Below are positions 36,833-46,309 of a stretch of DNA of 64,000 nucleotides, piece by piece (position 1 is the first letter of the stretch; every line of letters starts with the position of its first letter). Location: contig NZ_JAFNAW010000006.1 of assembly GCF_017356265.1 (NCBI RefSeq), forward strand, positions 1 to 64,000. Direction: 5' to 3'. The notes under the pieces are model-generated. The model saw only the letters and a list, made by a program, of their open reading frames with translations. It searched no databases and was not told the origin of the DNA. Source of the DNA: Paracoccus fontiphilus. Its GTDB lineage: Bacteria; Pseudomonadota; Alphaproteobacteria; Rhodobacterales; Rhodobacteraceae. The translations under genes and the position numbers were made by a program.

Positions 36833-38746
36833 ATGGAGGACCGCGAGGGCCGCATCGGGTGGTGGGTTTCGGGATCGGCGCATGGGGCGCTGATCCTGTG
36901 GGCGATCCTGGGCGGCGTGTTCTTCCGCCCGCAGCCGTCCACGCCCCTGCGCACCACCGAGGTCGCGACCATCAGCGGGGCCGAGTTCGAGGCGCTTGCC
37001 GCCGCATCGCGCGGGGCCGGTCCGGTCGGCCCCGAGGCATCCGCCGTGGCGACGATGCCGGAACCCTCGGCGCAGGAGGATACGGCTCAGGCGCCTGCCG
37101 CGGCTAGCCTGCCCGACGCCCAGGACGCGGCGCAGGATCTGGGCCAGCCGGTCACGTCCGACGCAGGGCCCGATCTGACCGATTTCTCGCGCCCCGATCC
37201 CGTTGCCGTGGCGACGGATCTTGGCGCCCCCGCCGGGAACCAGACGAACGAGGACGCCAGTCCGGTGGCCCCCGCTGACGCCGGCTCGCCCCCGGCGGAC
37301 GCGTGGCCAAGCCGGCCCGACGCGCCCTTGGCTGATCAGGCGGCAGAGCCCGTGGCGCCGAGGTCGGAACTGGCGCTGGATCGCTCGGCCCTGCCCCGGC
37401 TGCGTCCCGACGGATTGGTGGAGCGCCGCAACGCGCGTCTGGCCCGGCAAGAGGCCGAACGCCAGGCCGCCGCCGAAGCCGCGCGTGCGGCAGCCGAAGC
37501 CGCAGCGGCTGAAGTCGCCGAGCGTCGCCTGACCGCTGAACGCGAAGCGGCCGAGGAAGCCCGCCGGGCCGAACGGGCCGCTGCCGCCGAGGCGGAGCGG
37601 CAGGCCGAGGCAAAACGGCAGGCGGAGGCCGACAGGCAAGCCGAAGCCGAGCGGCAAGCCGAAGCCGACAGGCAGGCTGCCGAGGAACGCCGCGAGGCAC
37701 AGGCACGGCGCGAAGCCGCTGAACGGGCGGAGCGCGAGGCCGCCGAGCGCCGGGAGGCCGAAGCTCGCGCCGAGGAAGAACACCGGGCGGCCGAGGCTGA
37801 ACGCGAGGCCGAGGAAGAGCGCCGCGCCGCCGAAGCCGCAGAGCGCGAGCGTGCCGAGGCCGAGCGCCGCGAGGCGGAAGCCCGTGAAGCAGAGCGCCGG
37901 GCCGAAGAAGAACGTCAGGCCGAAGCCGAGCGGGAAGCCGAGGAGGAACGCCGTGCCGAGGCCGAGCGTCGTGCCGAGGAAGAGCGCCGAGCCGCCGAGC
38001 GGCAGGCCGAGGAGGAGCGTCGTGCGGCCGAGGCCGCCGAGCGTGAAGCCGAGGAGCGCCGCATCGCTGCCGAGCGCGAGGCCGAGGAACGTGCCGCAGC
38101 TGAACGCGCCGAAGCCGCGCGCCAGCAGGCGCTGGAAGATGCGCTGCGCGAGGCGCAGGACGGCAGCGCCGGGGCGGAGAGCACGGACACGGCCTCGACC
38201 GGGGATGCGGCGGGCGGCGACAGCCAGATGATCGAGGGCGGATCGGGCGCCTCGGCGGCGCAGGACCCGCTTGCGGCAGCCCTGGCAGGGGCCATGTCTG
38301 GTGCGGGTGCGGCGGACGATGCGGACGCGGCCCAAGGCGGCCTGGAACCGATGCAGCTTGCGCCTTCGGCCATTCGCCCCACGCCGCTGGACGGCATCGA
38401 CATGTCCAGCCTGTCCGGGGCCGAGCCGTTGTCTCTGGCCGAGAAGGACGCCTTCCGCGCGGCCCTGCGCCGGTGCTGGAACGAAGGCGCCCTGTCGGTC
38501 GAGGCATCGCGGATGTCCGTCTCGGTCGGGTTCAGCATGACCGCCGACGGCAGGCCCATCGAGGCCAGCCTGCGGATCGCCGATTACCGGGGGGGTTCGG
38601 AAGGCGGCGCGCAGCACGCCTTCGAGGTCGCGCGCCGCGCGATCATGATGTGCGGCGGCGCGGGCTTTCCGCTGCCCTTTGACAAATACAGCCGTTGGCG
38701 CGACGTCGTGGTCGAGTTTCGCCCGGACGGGATCGGATTTGACTGA
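36833..38746 (+). CDS. tolA: Tol-Pal system protein TolA with very long coiled coil
   Basis: Links TolQR in the inner membrane with TolB/Pal at the outer membrane. One N-terminal membrane helix (about 9-30), a Pro/Ala/Asp-rich linker to ~195, then a helix of some 240 residues built of imperfect E-A-E-R-x-A repeats (about 200-435), another acidic linker, and a C-terminal domain (about 520-637, FRAALRRCWNEGALSVEA) that contacts TolB. At 637 residues it is about 200 longer than the E. coli protein. The repeat DNA could be prone to length change. It lies between tolR and tolB. Confidence 0.93.
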   Translation: MEDREGRIGWWVSGSAHGALILWAILGGVFFRPQPSTPLRTTEVATISGAEFEALAAASRGAGPVGPEASAVATMPEPSAQEDTAQAPAAASLPDAQDAAQDLGQPVTSDAGPDLTDFSRPDPVAVATDLGAPAGNQTNEDASPVAPADAGSPPADAWPSRPDAPLADQAAEPVAPRSELALDRSALPRLRPDGLVERRNARLARQEAERQAAAEAARAAAEAAAAEVAERRLTAEREAAEEARRAERAAAAEAERQAEAKRQAEADRQAEAERQAEADRQAAEERREAQARREAAERAEREAAERREAEARAEEEHRAAEAEREAEEERRAAEAAERERAEAERREAEAREAERRAEEERQAEAEREAEEERRAEAERRAEEERRAAERQAEEERRAAEAAEREAEERRIAAEREAEERAAAERAEAARQQALEDALREAQDGSAGAESTDTASTGDAAGGDSQMIEGGSGASAAQDPLAAALAGAMSGAGAADDADAAQGGLEPMQLAPSAIRPTPLDGIDMSSLSGAEPLSLAEKDAFRAALRRCWNEGALSVEASRMSVSVGFSMTADGRPIEASLRIADYRGGSEGGAQHAFEVARRAIMMCGGAGFPLPFDKYSRWRDVVVEFRPDGIGFD

Positions 38747-38791
38747 GGCCGGCCCCCGGCCCGGCCCTGTTGCAAGGACAATGAGGATTTG

Positions 38792-40111
38792 ATGCTTCGC
38801 ACGCTGACCTTGACCCTGTCGATGACCCTGGCCGCCGCCACGGCGACCGCCCTGCCCGCGCTGGCGCAGGACGGCCCCCTGAAGATCGAGCTGACGGACG
38901 GCGTGTCCGAGCCGATGGCCATCACCCTGCCCGCCTTCCATGGCGATGCCGAGGTCGCGGGCCGCATCCGCGACGTGGTGGCCGCCGACCTGACGGGCAC
39001 GGGCCTGTTCCGCGAGATCCCCCGAGACGCCCAGGTCGCCCGCCCCGGCAGCTTTGGCGAGGCGATCGCCTATGAGGACTGGCGCGCGGTCGATGCCCAG
39101 GCGCTTGTCTCGGCCGAGGTCACGCAGTCGGGCGACGCGATCAGCGTCAAGTTCCGCCTGTTCGACGTCTACGCGGGCCAGGCGCAGGGCGACAGGATGC
39201 AGTTCGACGCCCGCGCATCCGACTGGCGCCGCGCGGCCCACAAGATCGCAGACCAGATCTACGCCCGGCTGACCGGCGAGCAGCCCTATTTCGACAGCCG
39301 GGTGGCCTTTGTGCAGGAAACCGGCCCGAAGGACGCCCGGATCAAGCGCATCGGCGTGATGGACTATGACGGCCAGAACATCCTGTGGATGACCGACAGT
39401 TCGTCCCTGGTGCTGGCCCCGCAGTTTTCCCGCGACGGGCGGCGGCTGGTTTACACCAGCTTCGACAGCGGCTTTCCCCAGATCCGGGTGATGGAGGTCG
39501 CGACAGTGGCGTCCCGCGCCTTGACGCAGGACACGAACAGCATGGCGTTCTCGCCCCGCTTCAGCCCGGATGGACGCTCCATCGTGTTTTCGCGCGAACA
39601 GGGCGGCAACACCGACATCTGGCTGATGGACGCGGCATCCGGCGCGCAGCGCCCGCTGGTGCAGTCGCCCGCCATCGACACGGCACCCTCGTTCAGCCCG
39701 GACGGGCAGCGGATCGTGTTCGAATCCGACCGCTCGGGCAATCCGCAGCTGTACATCGTTGGCGTGAACGGCGGTGAGCCGACCCGGATCAGCTTTGGCG
39801 ACGGTCGCTACGGATCGCCCGCATGGTCGCCCAAGGGCGATCTGATCGCCTTCACCAAGCAGGTGGGCGACCGCTTCCATATCGCGACGATGCGCACGGA
39901 CGGTTCTGCCGAAAAGACGTTGACCGAATCTTTCCTTGACGAGTCCCCGACCTGGGCCCCCAATGGCCGCGTGGTGATGTTCACGCGGGTGACCCCGGGC
40001 GGGAATGGCCAGCCGCGGTTGCATTCGGTGGACATCACCGGGCGCAATATGCGACCCCTGAGCCTTGACTTTGCCGCCTCGGACCCCTCTTGGGGTCCCC
40101 TGATGCCCTGA
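38792..40111 (+). CDS. tolB: Tol-Pal system protein TolB
   Basis: Periplasmic protein that binds Pal and TolA. The 439-residue precursor has a signal peptide ending ALPALAQ, an N-terminal alpha/beta domain and a six-bladed beta-propeller with repeated SPDGRxIVF-type blades (FSPDGRSIVFSREQGG, FSPDGQRIVFESDRSG, WSPKGDLIAFTK). Start ATG 38792; the TTG three bases upstream is not needed. It is in the usual tolQRAB-pal order. Confidence 0.96.
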   Translation: MLRTLTLTLSMTLAAATATALPALAQDGPLKIELTDGVSEPMAITLPAFHGDAEVAGRIRDVVAADLTGTGLFREIPRDAQVARPGSFGEAIAYEDWRAVDAQALVSAEVTQSGDAISVKFRLFDVYAGQAQGDRMQFDARASDWRRAAHKIADQIYARLTGEQPYFDSRVAFVQETGPKDARIKRIGVMDYDGQNILWMTDSSSLVLAPQFSRDGRRLVYTSFDSGFPQIRVMEVATVASRALTQDTNSMAFSPRFSPDGRSIVFSREQGGNTDIWLMDAASGAQRPLVQSPAIDTAPSFSPDGQRIVFESDRSGNPQLYIVGVNGGEPTRISFGDGRYGSPAWSPKGDLIAFTKQVGDRFHIATMRTDGSAEKTLTESFLDESPTWAPNGRVVMFTRVTPGGNGQPRLHSVDITGRNMRPLSLDFAASDPSWGPLMP

Positions 40112-40148
40112 AGCCCCGCGCCGGGACAACGACCGGAAGGATAGCCCG

Positions 40149-40688
40149 ATGATCGCCTGGAAGAAGCCCGCTGCCGCCGCCCTGTTGCTGGCCCTTGCCG
40201 CCTGTGCGCAGCCCGCGCCGCCGGTTACCCAGCCTGCGGTGATCGATCCCTATGCCAGCGCGGGCGGCGGTGCGCTTTACCAGGGCGACCTTGCGGGCGG
40301 CACCCTGGGGACCGAGGCGACGGCGCAGTATTTCAATGACACCGTGGGCAACACCGTTCTGTTTGCGGCGAACCAGACGACCCTGACGGCCGAGGCGCGG
40401 GGAATCCTTGCGCGGCAGGCGCAATGGCTGAACACCCATGCGAACTTCAACGCCGTGGTCCAAGGCCATGCCGAGGAAACCGGCACCCGCGAATACAACC
40501 TTGCCCTGGGTGCGCGCCGGGCCAGCGCGGTCCAGGAATACCTGATCGCACAGGGCGTGGGCTCGGACCGGGTGCGCACGCTCAGCTTCGGCAAGGAACG
40601 CCCGCGCGAGGTCTGCTCGGACGAGGCCTGCTATGCCAAGAACCGCCGCGCGGTGACGGTGGTCAGCCCGGCCGGGGCCGGGTCATGA
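40149..40688 (+). CDS. pal: Peptidoglycan-associated lipoprotein Pal
   Basis: Outer-membrane lipoprotein that anchors the membrane to the cell wall. The lipobox LAAC puts the lipidated Cys at residue 19. An Ala/Pro/Gly linker is followed by an OmpA-like peptidoglycan-binding domain (FAANQTTLTAEARGIL, VVQGHAEETGTREYNLALGARRASAV, LSFGKERP and NRRAV). At 179 residues it has normal size. Its stop overlaps the start of cpoB (ATGA). Confidence 0.96.
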   Translation: MIAWKKPAAAALLLALAACAQPAPPVTQPAVIDPYASAGGGALYQGDLAGGTLGTEATAQYFNDTVGNTVLFAANQTTLTAEARGILARQAQWLNTHANFNAVVQGHAEETGTREYNLALGARRASAVQEYLIAQGVGSDRVRTLSFGKERPREVCSDEACYAKNRRAVTVVSPAGAGS

Positions 40689-41587
40689 TCCGCCGCGCCA
40701 TCGCCGCAGCCGTTCTGGCGGTGACGGTGGCCCTGCCCGCCACGGCGCAGCAGGAACCGACGCTGGCCGATCTTCGCGCTGACCTGACGGACTTGCGCGG
40801 CCAGTTGCAGGCGCTGCGATCCGAGCTTGTGGCCTCGGGCGCGGAGGGGTTCCAGGCGGCGGGCGGAGACGCCGCCATCGACCGCATGAACGCCATGGAG
40901 CAGCGCCTTGCCCGCCTGACCGACCGGACCGAGCAGTTGGGAAACCGCATCGACCGGATCGTGGCCGATGGCAGCCGCCGCATCGCCGATATCGAGTTCC
41001 GGCTGTGCGAGATGGATGAAACCTGCGACTTGGCGGCCCTGACCATGCAGGATCTGGGCCGGACCGGCAGCCCGGTGCCGAACCTTGGGCCCGCGGCGCC
41101 TCAGGCCGGCACGGGCGGCAAACCCGTAGGCGCGGGCGAGAAGGCCGATTTCGAAGCCGCGCGGCAGGTCATGGCCAGCGGCGATTTCCGCCGCGCGTCC
41201 GAGATGTTCGGCGCCATGGCCGAGGCCCATGCCGGCGGCGCCCTGACGGCCGAGGCGCTGTTTCTGCGCGGCGCGGCGCTGGACAGCGCTGGCGACGCGA
41301 AAGGCGCGGCCGCCGCATGGCTTGAAGGCTTCGCGGCCGACCCTGACGGTCCGCGAGCCGCCGAAAGCCTGCTTGGCATCGCCCGCGTGGTCGAGCAGGA
41401 TGGCGACGCGACCGCCGCCTGCCTTTATCTGGCCGAGATCCCGGCCCGCTTTCCCGGGACGCCCCCGGCGGCCGAGGCGGAAACGCGGCTCAGCCGCCTT
41501 GCCTGCAGCAGCAACGACCTGGGCATGGCTGTCGACAGCGCCTTTGCCGACTCGGAAGCCGAAGCCGACCTGTCCGAACACCAGTAG
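40685..41587 (+). CDS. cpoB: Tol-Pal associated coordinator CpoB (YbgF)
   Basis: Periplasmic protein that couples peptidoglycan synthesis to Tol-Pal constriction in E. coli. The 300-residue product has a signal peptide ending ATAQQ, an N-terminal coiled coil (about 25-115, LADLRADLTDLRGQLQALRSEL) for trimerisation and a C-terminal TPR region (about 150-275, FEAARQVMASGDFRRASEMFG). Two extra Cys (in CEMDETCD) lie in the middle. ATG 40685 overlaps the pal stop. Confidence 0.92.
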   Translation: MIRRAIAAAVLAVTVALPATAQQEPTLADLRADLTDLRGQLQALRSELVASGAEGFQAAGGDAAIDRMNAMEQRLARLTDRTEQLGNRIDRIVADGSRRIADIEFRLCEMDETCDLAALTMQDLGRTGSPVPNLGPAAPQAGTGGKPVGAGEKADFEAARQVMASGDFRRASEMFGAMAEAHAGGALTAEALFLRGAALDSAGDAKGAAAAWLEGFAADPDGPRAAESLLGIARVVEQDGDATAACLYLAEIPARFPGTPPAAEAETRLSRLACSSNDLGMAVDSAFADSEAEADLSEHQ

Positions 41588-41591
41588 CGCG

Positions 41592-42827
41592 ATGACCCTG
41601 CCCGCCCCCGGACCGGCCCTTCGCATCCATGCCGCGCTGGATCGGCTGGCCGCCGATATGCCCGCGATTGGCGTGGCCGTGTCAGGCGGCGGCGATTCGG
41701 TCGCGCTGATGCACATGGCGGCGGAATGGGGGCGCGGCCGCAGGATCATGGTCGCCACCGTCGATCACGGCCTGCGCCCCGAAAGCGCCGCCGAGGCGCG
41801 GCAGGTCGGGCGCGCGGCCCGCGCCCTTGGCCTGTCCCATGCGACCCTGCTGTGGCAGCGGGAAACCGAGGCGGGCAACCTCATGGCCAATGCGCGCGAT
41901 GCGCGGCTGCGGCTGCTGGCGGGATGGGCGCAGCGAAACGGCCTGTCCGCCGTCCTGCTGGGCCATACCGCCGACGACCAGGCGGAAACGCTGCTGATGC
42001 GGCTGGCGCGCGGCTCGGGGATCGACGGCCTTGCCTCGATGGCCGAATGGCGGGAAGCCTTTGGCACCCGGTGGCTGCGCCCCATGCTGGGTGCCGGGCG
42101 CCAGGAGTTGCGCGACTGGCTACGGATGCGCGGGATCGCCTGGGCAGACGATCCCAGCAACGAGAACGAGGATTTCGACCGCATCCGCATCCGCAAGGCC
42201 ATCGGCGCCATGGGCCTGGACGTCGCGGCCCTTGCCCGCGCCGCCAACCACATCGGAGAGGCGCGGGACGCGCTGTCCCATTACGCCGCCCATGCCGCGC
42301 GGGATGCGATCATCCACAATGGCAGCGTGACCCTGCCCCGGCGCGCCTATGGCGATGCCCCGCCCGAGATTCGCCGGCGGCTGATCGTCGCAGCCTGTCG
42401 CTGGATCACCGGCGCCGACTATCCTCCGCGCCGCAACACGGTGCTGCACGCCTTGAACGCGATCGCGACCGGCCACCGTGTCACCCTGGACGGCGCCCTG
42501 ATCGAACCTGCGGGCGATCGCATCCGCCTGATGCGCGAAGCCGCCGCCGCCCTGCGGGCGCCTGATTCGCAAGGCGAGACATGGGATAACCGCTGGAAGA
42601 TCATTGGCTTGAAGTCAGATCAACATGTCGCCGCGCTTGGCATGGGCCAGGTCGCGCGGGTCAAATGGCGCCTGTCGGGGCTGGGGCGGGACGAAGCCGC
42701 CGCCACCCCCGCCATCTGGGAAGGGGACCGGCTGATCGCCGCCCCGCTGATCCGGGCGGCCGCGCCTTACGACGTTCGTCCGCTGCGCGGGGCGGCGGAT
42801 TTCCACAGGCTGGTGATGGCGCATTGA
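41592..42827 (+). CDS. tilS: tRNA(Ile)-lysidine synthase
   Basis: Modifies C34 of tRNA-Ile(CAU) to lysidine so that it reads AUA. The 411-residue protein has the PP-loop SGGGDS at residues 31-36 and TVDHGLRPES, with GHTADDQAETLLMRLARGSG following. The C-terminal half is more divergent, as usual in this family. It begins 5 bases after cpoB and precedes ftsH, an order common in Rhodobacteraceae and many other bacteria. Confidence 0.95.
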   Translation: MTLPAPGPALRIHAALDRLAADMPAIGVAVSGGGDSVALMHMAAEWGRGRRIMVATVDHGLRPESAAEARQVGRAARALGLSHATLLWQRETEAGNLMANARDARLRLLAGWAQRNGLSAVLLGHTADDQAETLLMRLARGSGIDGLASMAEWREAFGTRWLRPMLGAGRQELRDWLRMRGIAWADDPSNENEDFDRIRIRKAIGAMGLDVAALARAANHIGEARDALSHYAAHAARDAIIHNGSVTLPRRAYGDAPPEIRRRLIVAACRWITGADYPPRRNTVLHALNAIATGHRVTLDGALIEPAGDRIRLMREAAAALRAPDSQGETWDNRWKIIGLKSDQHVAALGMGQVARVKWRLSGLGRDEAAATPAIWEGDRLIAAPLIRAAAPYDVRPLRGAADFHRLVMAH

Positions 42828-42851
42828 ACCTGCGCCGATAATCCCTATTTT
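42824..42851 (+). promoter_or_regulatory. Possible ftsH promoter
   Basis: TTGAAC (42824-42829) and TATTTT (42846-42851) are 16 bases apart, overlapping the tilS stop. The CCCTATTTT core is close to the alphaproteobacterial heat-shock -10, which would suit ftsH, but the match is partial. Confidence 0.35.
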
Positions 42852-42884
42852 CAGGGCAACCGATTTTCCGCCGGAGGTCCCGCT

Positions 42885-44774
42885 TTGGGCAACGCACGAA
42901 ACCTCGCCTTTTGGGTCGTCCTGTTCCTGATGATCCTGGCGCTGTTCAATTTGTTCAGCGACGGCGCCACGACCATGAACAGCCGGCAGATCAGCTATTC
43001 CGATTTCATCCAACGCGTGGACAATGACCAGGTTTCCGCCGTCACCATCGACGGAGAGGATCTGGCGATCACCGGCACCGACGGCAACCAGTATGCCACC
43101 GTCCGCCCCCAGGGCGAGGACATCTCGGACAGGCTGATCGCCAAGAACGTCGACGTGAAGGTGGTGCGCCAGCAGCAGTCGGGCTTCATGTCCCTGCTGG
43201 GCGTCTGGCTGCCCTTCATCCTGCTGATCGGCGTCTGGATCTTCTTCATGAACCGGATGCAGGGCGGCGGCAAAGGCGGCGCGATGGGCTTTGGCAAGTC
43301 GCGCGCCAAGCTGCTGACCGAAAAGCACGGCCGCGTGACATTCGACGACGTGGCGGGCATCGACGAGGCCAAGGAAGAACTGGAGGAGATCGTCGAATTC
43401 CTGCGCAATCCGCAGAAATTCAGCCGCCTGGGCGGCAAGATCCCGAAAGGCGCGCTGCTGGTCGGCCCTCCGGGCACCGGCAAGACCCTGCTGGCCCGCG
43501 CCATCGCCGGTGAGGCGGGCGTGCCCTTCTTCACCATCTCGGGTTCGGACTTCGTGGAAATGTTCGTGGGCGTCGGCGCATCCCGCGTCCGCGACATGTT
43601 CGAGCAGGCCAAGAAATCCGCCCCTTGCATCGTCTTCATCGACGAGATCGACGCCGTGGGCCGCGCGCGCGGCGTGGGCATCGGCGGCGGCAACGACGAA
43701 CGCGAGCAGACGCTGAACCAGCTTCTGGTCGAAATGGACGGCTTCGAGGCCAACGAGGGCATCATCATCGTCGCCGCCACCAACCGCCGCGACGTGCTGG
43801 ACCCCGCCCTGCTGCGCCCCGGCCGCTTCGACCGCCAGATCCATGTGCCGAACCCCGACATCAAGGGGCGCGAGAAGATCCTGTCGGTCCATGCCCGCAA
43901 GGTGCCGGTCGGTCCCGACGTGGACCTGCGAATCATCGCGCGCGGCACGCCCGGCTTCTCTGGCGCGGACCTGATGAACCTGGTGAACGAGGCCGCGCTG
44001 ATGGCCGCCCGCATCGGCCGCCGCTTCGTCAGCATGGAAGACTTCGAGAACGCCAAGGACAAGGTCATGCTGGGCGTGGAACGCCGCAGCATGGTCCTGA
44101 CGCCCGAGCAGAAGGAAAAGACCGCCTACCACGAGGCGGGCCATGCCGTCGTCGGCCTGTCGCTGCCCAAATGCGACCCGGTCTACAAGGCCACGATCAT
44201 TCCGCGCGGCGGCGCGCTTGGCATGGTGGTGTCCCTGCCGGAAATGGACCGTCTGAACTTCCACAAGGACGAGGCCAAGCAGAAGCTGGCCATGACCATG
44301 GCCGGCAAGGCCGCCGAGATCATCAAGTATGGCGAGGAAGGCGTGTCGAACGGTCCCGCCGGTGACATCCAGCAGGCCAGCCAGCTGGCCCGCGCCATGG
44401 TGATGCGCTGGGGCATGTCCGACAAGGTCGGCAACATCGACTATGCCGAGGCGCACGAGGGCTATAGCGGGTCGACCGGCGGCTTCTCGATCTCGGCCGC
44501 GACCAAGGAACTGATCGAGCAGGAAGTCCACGACCTGATCGAACAGGGCTACCAGGAAGCCCGCCGCATCCTGATCGAAAAGGAAGCCGAGTTCGAGCGG
44601 CTGGCCCAAGGGTTGCTGGAATACGAGACCCTGACCGGCGAGGAGATCGGCAAGGTCCTGCGCGGCGAGCCGCTGGGCGGCGACGACGACACGCCGGGCA
44701 GCCTGATCCCGGCGGTCACGGCGATCCCGAAGGCGGGCAAGCCCGCCCCCGGCGGCGATCCCGCCCCGGCATGA
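42885..44774 (+). CDS. ftsH: ATP-dependent zinc metalloprotease FtsH
   Basis: Membrane-bound AAA protease that degrades misfolded membrane proteins and regulators such as LpxC and sigma-32. The 629-residue protein has two N-terminal membrane helices (about 5-22 and 103-122), Walker A GPPGTGKT at 193-200, the second-region-of-homology Arg residues in [16 protein letters not shown] and the zinc site HEAGH at 416-420. The start is a TTG at 42885: GGAGG lies 7 bases upstream and no ATG is closer than 25 codons. A terminator follows. Confidence 0.97.
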   Translation: MGNARNLAFWVVLFLMILALFNLFSDGATTMNSRQISYSDFIQRVDNDQVSAVTIDGEDLAITGTDGNQYATVRPQGEDISDRLIAKNVDVKVVRQQQSGFMSLLGVWLPFILLIGVWIFFMNRMQGGGKGGAMGFGKSRAKLLTEKHGRVTFDDVAGIDEAKEELEEIVEFLRNPQKFSRLGGKIPKGALLVGPPGTGKTLLARAIAGEAGVPFFTISGSDFVEMFVGVGASRVRDMFEQAKKSAPCIVFIDEIDAVGRARGVGIGGGNDEREQTLNQLLVEMDGFEANEGIIIVAATNRRDVLDPALLRPGRFDRQIHVPNPDIKGREKILSVHARKVPVGPDVDLRIIARGTPGFSGADLMNLVNEAALMAARIGRRFVSMEDFENAKDKVMLGVERRSMVLTPEQKEKTAYHEAGHAVVGLSLPKCDPVYKATIIPRGGALGMVVSLPEMDRLNFHKDEAKQKLAMTMAGKAAEIIKYGEEGVSNGPAGDIQQASQLARAMVMRWGMSDKVGNIDYAEAHEGYSGSTGGFSISAATKELIEQEVHDLIEQGYQEARRILIEKEAEFERLAQGLLEYETLTGEEIGKVLRGEPLGGDDDTPGSLIPAVTAIPKAGKPAPGGDPAPA

Positions 44775-44783
44775 CGGAAAGGA

Positions 44784-44807
44784 CCCCGGCCCTCGCGCCG
44801 GGGTTTT
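44784..44807 (+). terminator. Terminator of the tilS-ftsH region
   Basis: CCCCGGC (44784-44790) pairs with GCCGGGG (44797-44803), with the flanking A-T pair making 8 bp, then four T. It starts 9 bases after the ftsH stop. Confidence 0.85.
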
Positions 44808-44868
44808 CTTTACGGCTTGCACCTGCGGACGGTCCGGTGCATCCCCCTGCCAGCGAATGGAGGGTCCG

Positions 44869-45168
44869 ATGCAGATCGACGACATCCCGGACATGGCGAC
44901 GCTGCGCGCCCATATCGATGCGGTCGATGAACAGTTGGTCGCCCTTCTGGCGCAGCGCCACGCGCTGATCGCCCGCGCCGCGCAGATCAAGCAGCAGATC
45001 GGCCTGCCCGCCCGGATCGACGAACGCGTCGAGGAAGTTGTCGCAAATGCGGGGCGTCACGCCGCATCGCACGGGCTGGACCGGGCGCTGATCGAGAATA
45101 TTTGGCGGCAACTGGTCGAAGCTGCCATCGCGCAGGAAGACCGCCACCTGAACGGAGACCGCCCGTGA
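44869..45168 (+). CDS. Chorismate mutase (AroQ type), second of two
   Basis: A 99-residue helical protein with the AroQ pattern: [35 protein letters not shown], then [12 protein letters not shown] and a C-terminal [14 protein letters not shown]. These hold the Arg, Lys and Glu positions of the chorismate site, so it may convert chorismate to prephenate; PchB-like isochorismate pyruvate-lyase activity is the alternative. It is coupled to folD by a GTGA overlap. It shares little with the first chorismate mutase at 6535, so they are not recent duplicates. Confidence 0.83.
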   Translation: MQIDDIPDMATLRAHIDAVDEQLVALLAQRHALIARAAQIKQQIGLPARIDERVEEVVANAGRHAASHGLDRALIENIWRQLVEAAIAQEDRHLNGDRP

Positions 45169-46058
45169 CAGCGACACTGCCCATGACCGCCACCCTGATC
45201 GACGGCAAGGCCTTTGCCGCCGACCTCCGCGCCCGCATCGCGACCGAGGTCGAGGCGATGAAAGCGCAAGGCATCACACCCGGTCTGGCCGTCGTGCTGG
45301 TGGGCGAGGACCCCGCCAGCCAAGTTTATGTGCGGTCGAAGGGCCGGATGACGCGCGAAGTCGGCATGAACTCCCATGAACACCGCCTGCCTGCCGAAAC
45401 TCCGCAGGCCGATCTGCTGGCGCTGATCGACAGGCTGAACGCCGACCCGGCGATCAACGGCATTCTTGTGCAGCTTCCCCTGCCCCGGCACATGGACGAG
45501 GCGGCGGTTATCAACGCCATCGACCCGGCCAAGGACGTGGACGGCTTCCACATCCTGAATGTCGGGCGCCTGGCGACCGGTCAGAAGGCGATGGTGCCCT
45601 GCACCCCGCTGGGTTGCCTGATGCTGCTGCGCAACCACCTGGGAAGCCTGTCCGGCAAGAACGCCCTGGTGATCGGCCGCAGCAACATCGTCGGCAAACC
45701 GATGGCCCAGCTTCTGCTGCGCGACAGCGCGACGGTGACGATCGCCCATTCGCGCACCACCAACCTGCCAGACCTGTGCCGGCAGGCCGACATCGTGGTT
45801 GCCGCCGTTGGCCTTGCCCGCTTCGTGAAAGGCGATTGGATCAAGCCGGGCGCCACGGTGATCGACGTCGGCATCAATCGCACCGATGACGGTCTGGTGG
45901 GTGATGTCGACTTCGACGCCGCCAAGCAGACCGCGGGTGCGATCACGCCGGTGCCTGGCGGGGTCGGTCCGATGACGATCGCCTGCCTCCTGGCCAATAC
46001 TCTCACTGCGACGGTCCGCGTCAATGGCCTGCCGGACCCCGAAGGCCTGACCCCCTGA
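45165..46058 (+). CDS. folD: Bifunctional methylene-THF dehydrogenase/cyclohydrolase FolD
   Basis: Interconverts 5,10-methylene- and 10-formyl-tetrahydrofolate, supplying formyl units for purines and initiator tRNA. The product (297 residues from the GTG start) shows [22 protein letters not shown] with the catalytic Lys, [34 protein letters not shown] and [21 protein letters not shown] 45165 overlaps the preceding stop and has GGAG 7 bases upstream; an ATG at 45183 is an alternative. purU at 59 kb consumes the same formyl-THF pool. Confidence 0.95.
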   Translation: MTATLPMTATLIDGKAFAADLRARIATEVEAMKAQGITPGLAVVLVGEDPASQVYVRSKGRMTREVGMNSHEHRLPAETPQADLLALIDRLNADPAINGILVQLPLPRHMDEAAVINAIDPAKDVDGFHILNVGRLATGQKAMVPCTPLGCLMLLRNHLGSLSGKNALVIGRSNIVGKPMAQLLLRDSATVTIAHSRTTNLPDLCRQADIVVAAVGLARFVKGDWIKPGATVIDVGINRTDDGLVGDVDFDAAKQTAGAITPVPGGVGPMTIACLLANTLTATVRVNGLPDPEGLTP

Positions 46059-46066
46059 GGCAACCG

Positions 46067-46120
46067 CCGGGGGTTTCACACCCCCGGAACCCCCGTGGGA
46101 TATTTGAAGTCCAAGGCAGG
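46067..46120 (+). repeat. Dispersed GGATATTT element, copy D
   Basis: A hairpin (CCGGGGGT at 46067-46074 with ACCCCCGG at 46080-46087, loop TTCAC) is followed by CCCCCGTGGGATATTTGAAG and TCCAAGGCAGG. It lies 8 bases after folD, in the same direction. A small dyad AATGTT-N5-AACATT follows at 46127-46143. Confidence 0.65.
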
Positions 46121-46164
46121 GTCGTTAATGTTTCATCAACATTCCACTGGCATTGTCGGCACTA

Positions 46165-46303
46165 CGGTACAGGCGGGGACGCCGATGACCGTGTCCGAAG
46201 CAGGCGCCTCATCCTTCGCGGGATGGGGCGTTCTTCGCTCCTGCATTGGACCACAAACATCCCGGGGGAGGCGCGCGAAGCGCGACGGGGGCAGCGCCCC
46301 CTC
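46165..46303 (-). repeat. Composite intergenic element, copy G (28-bp block plus structured hairpins)
   Basis: Read on the minus strand: GGGGGC/GCCCCC hairpin and CGCGCTTCGCG hairpin, then CCCCCGGGATGTTT, then a 10-bp hairpin (plus 46205-46214 with 46221-46230, one G-U pair) within outer arms CGAAG/CTTCG (46196-46200 and 46233-46237), then a 28-bp block at 46165-46192. That block matches 58903-58930 on the plus strand in 27 of 28 positions, and the parts are in the same order there. It carries no recognisable gene. Confidence 0.65.
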
Positions 46304-46309
46304 CCATGT

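Noticed and set aside
37440-38130. DNA tandem repeat array
   Set aside because: The repetitiveness is that of TolA coiled-coil codons in frame; unit length and sequence are too irregular for a true DNA satellite or CRISPR.
36590-40129. Open frame of 1179 codons on the minus strand opposite tolA and tolB
   Set aside because: Antisense shadow; the apparent repeats are only the complement of the TolA heptad repeats.
42615-44990. Open frame of 791 codons opposite ftsH
   Set aside because: Antisense to a secure ftsH gene; His/Gln-rich shadow sequence typical of GC-rich DNA.
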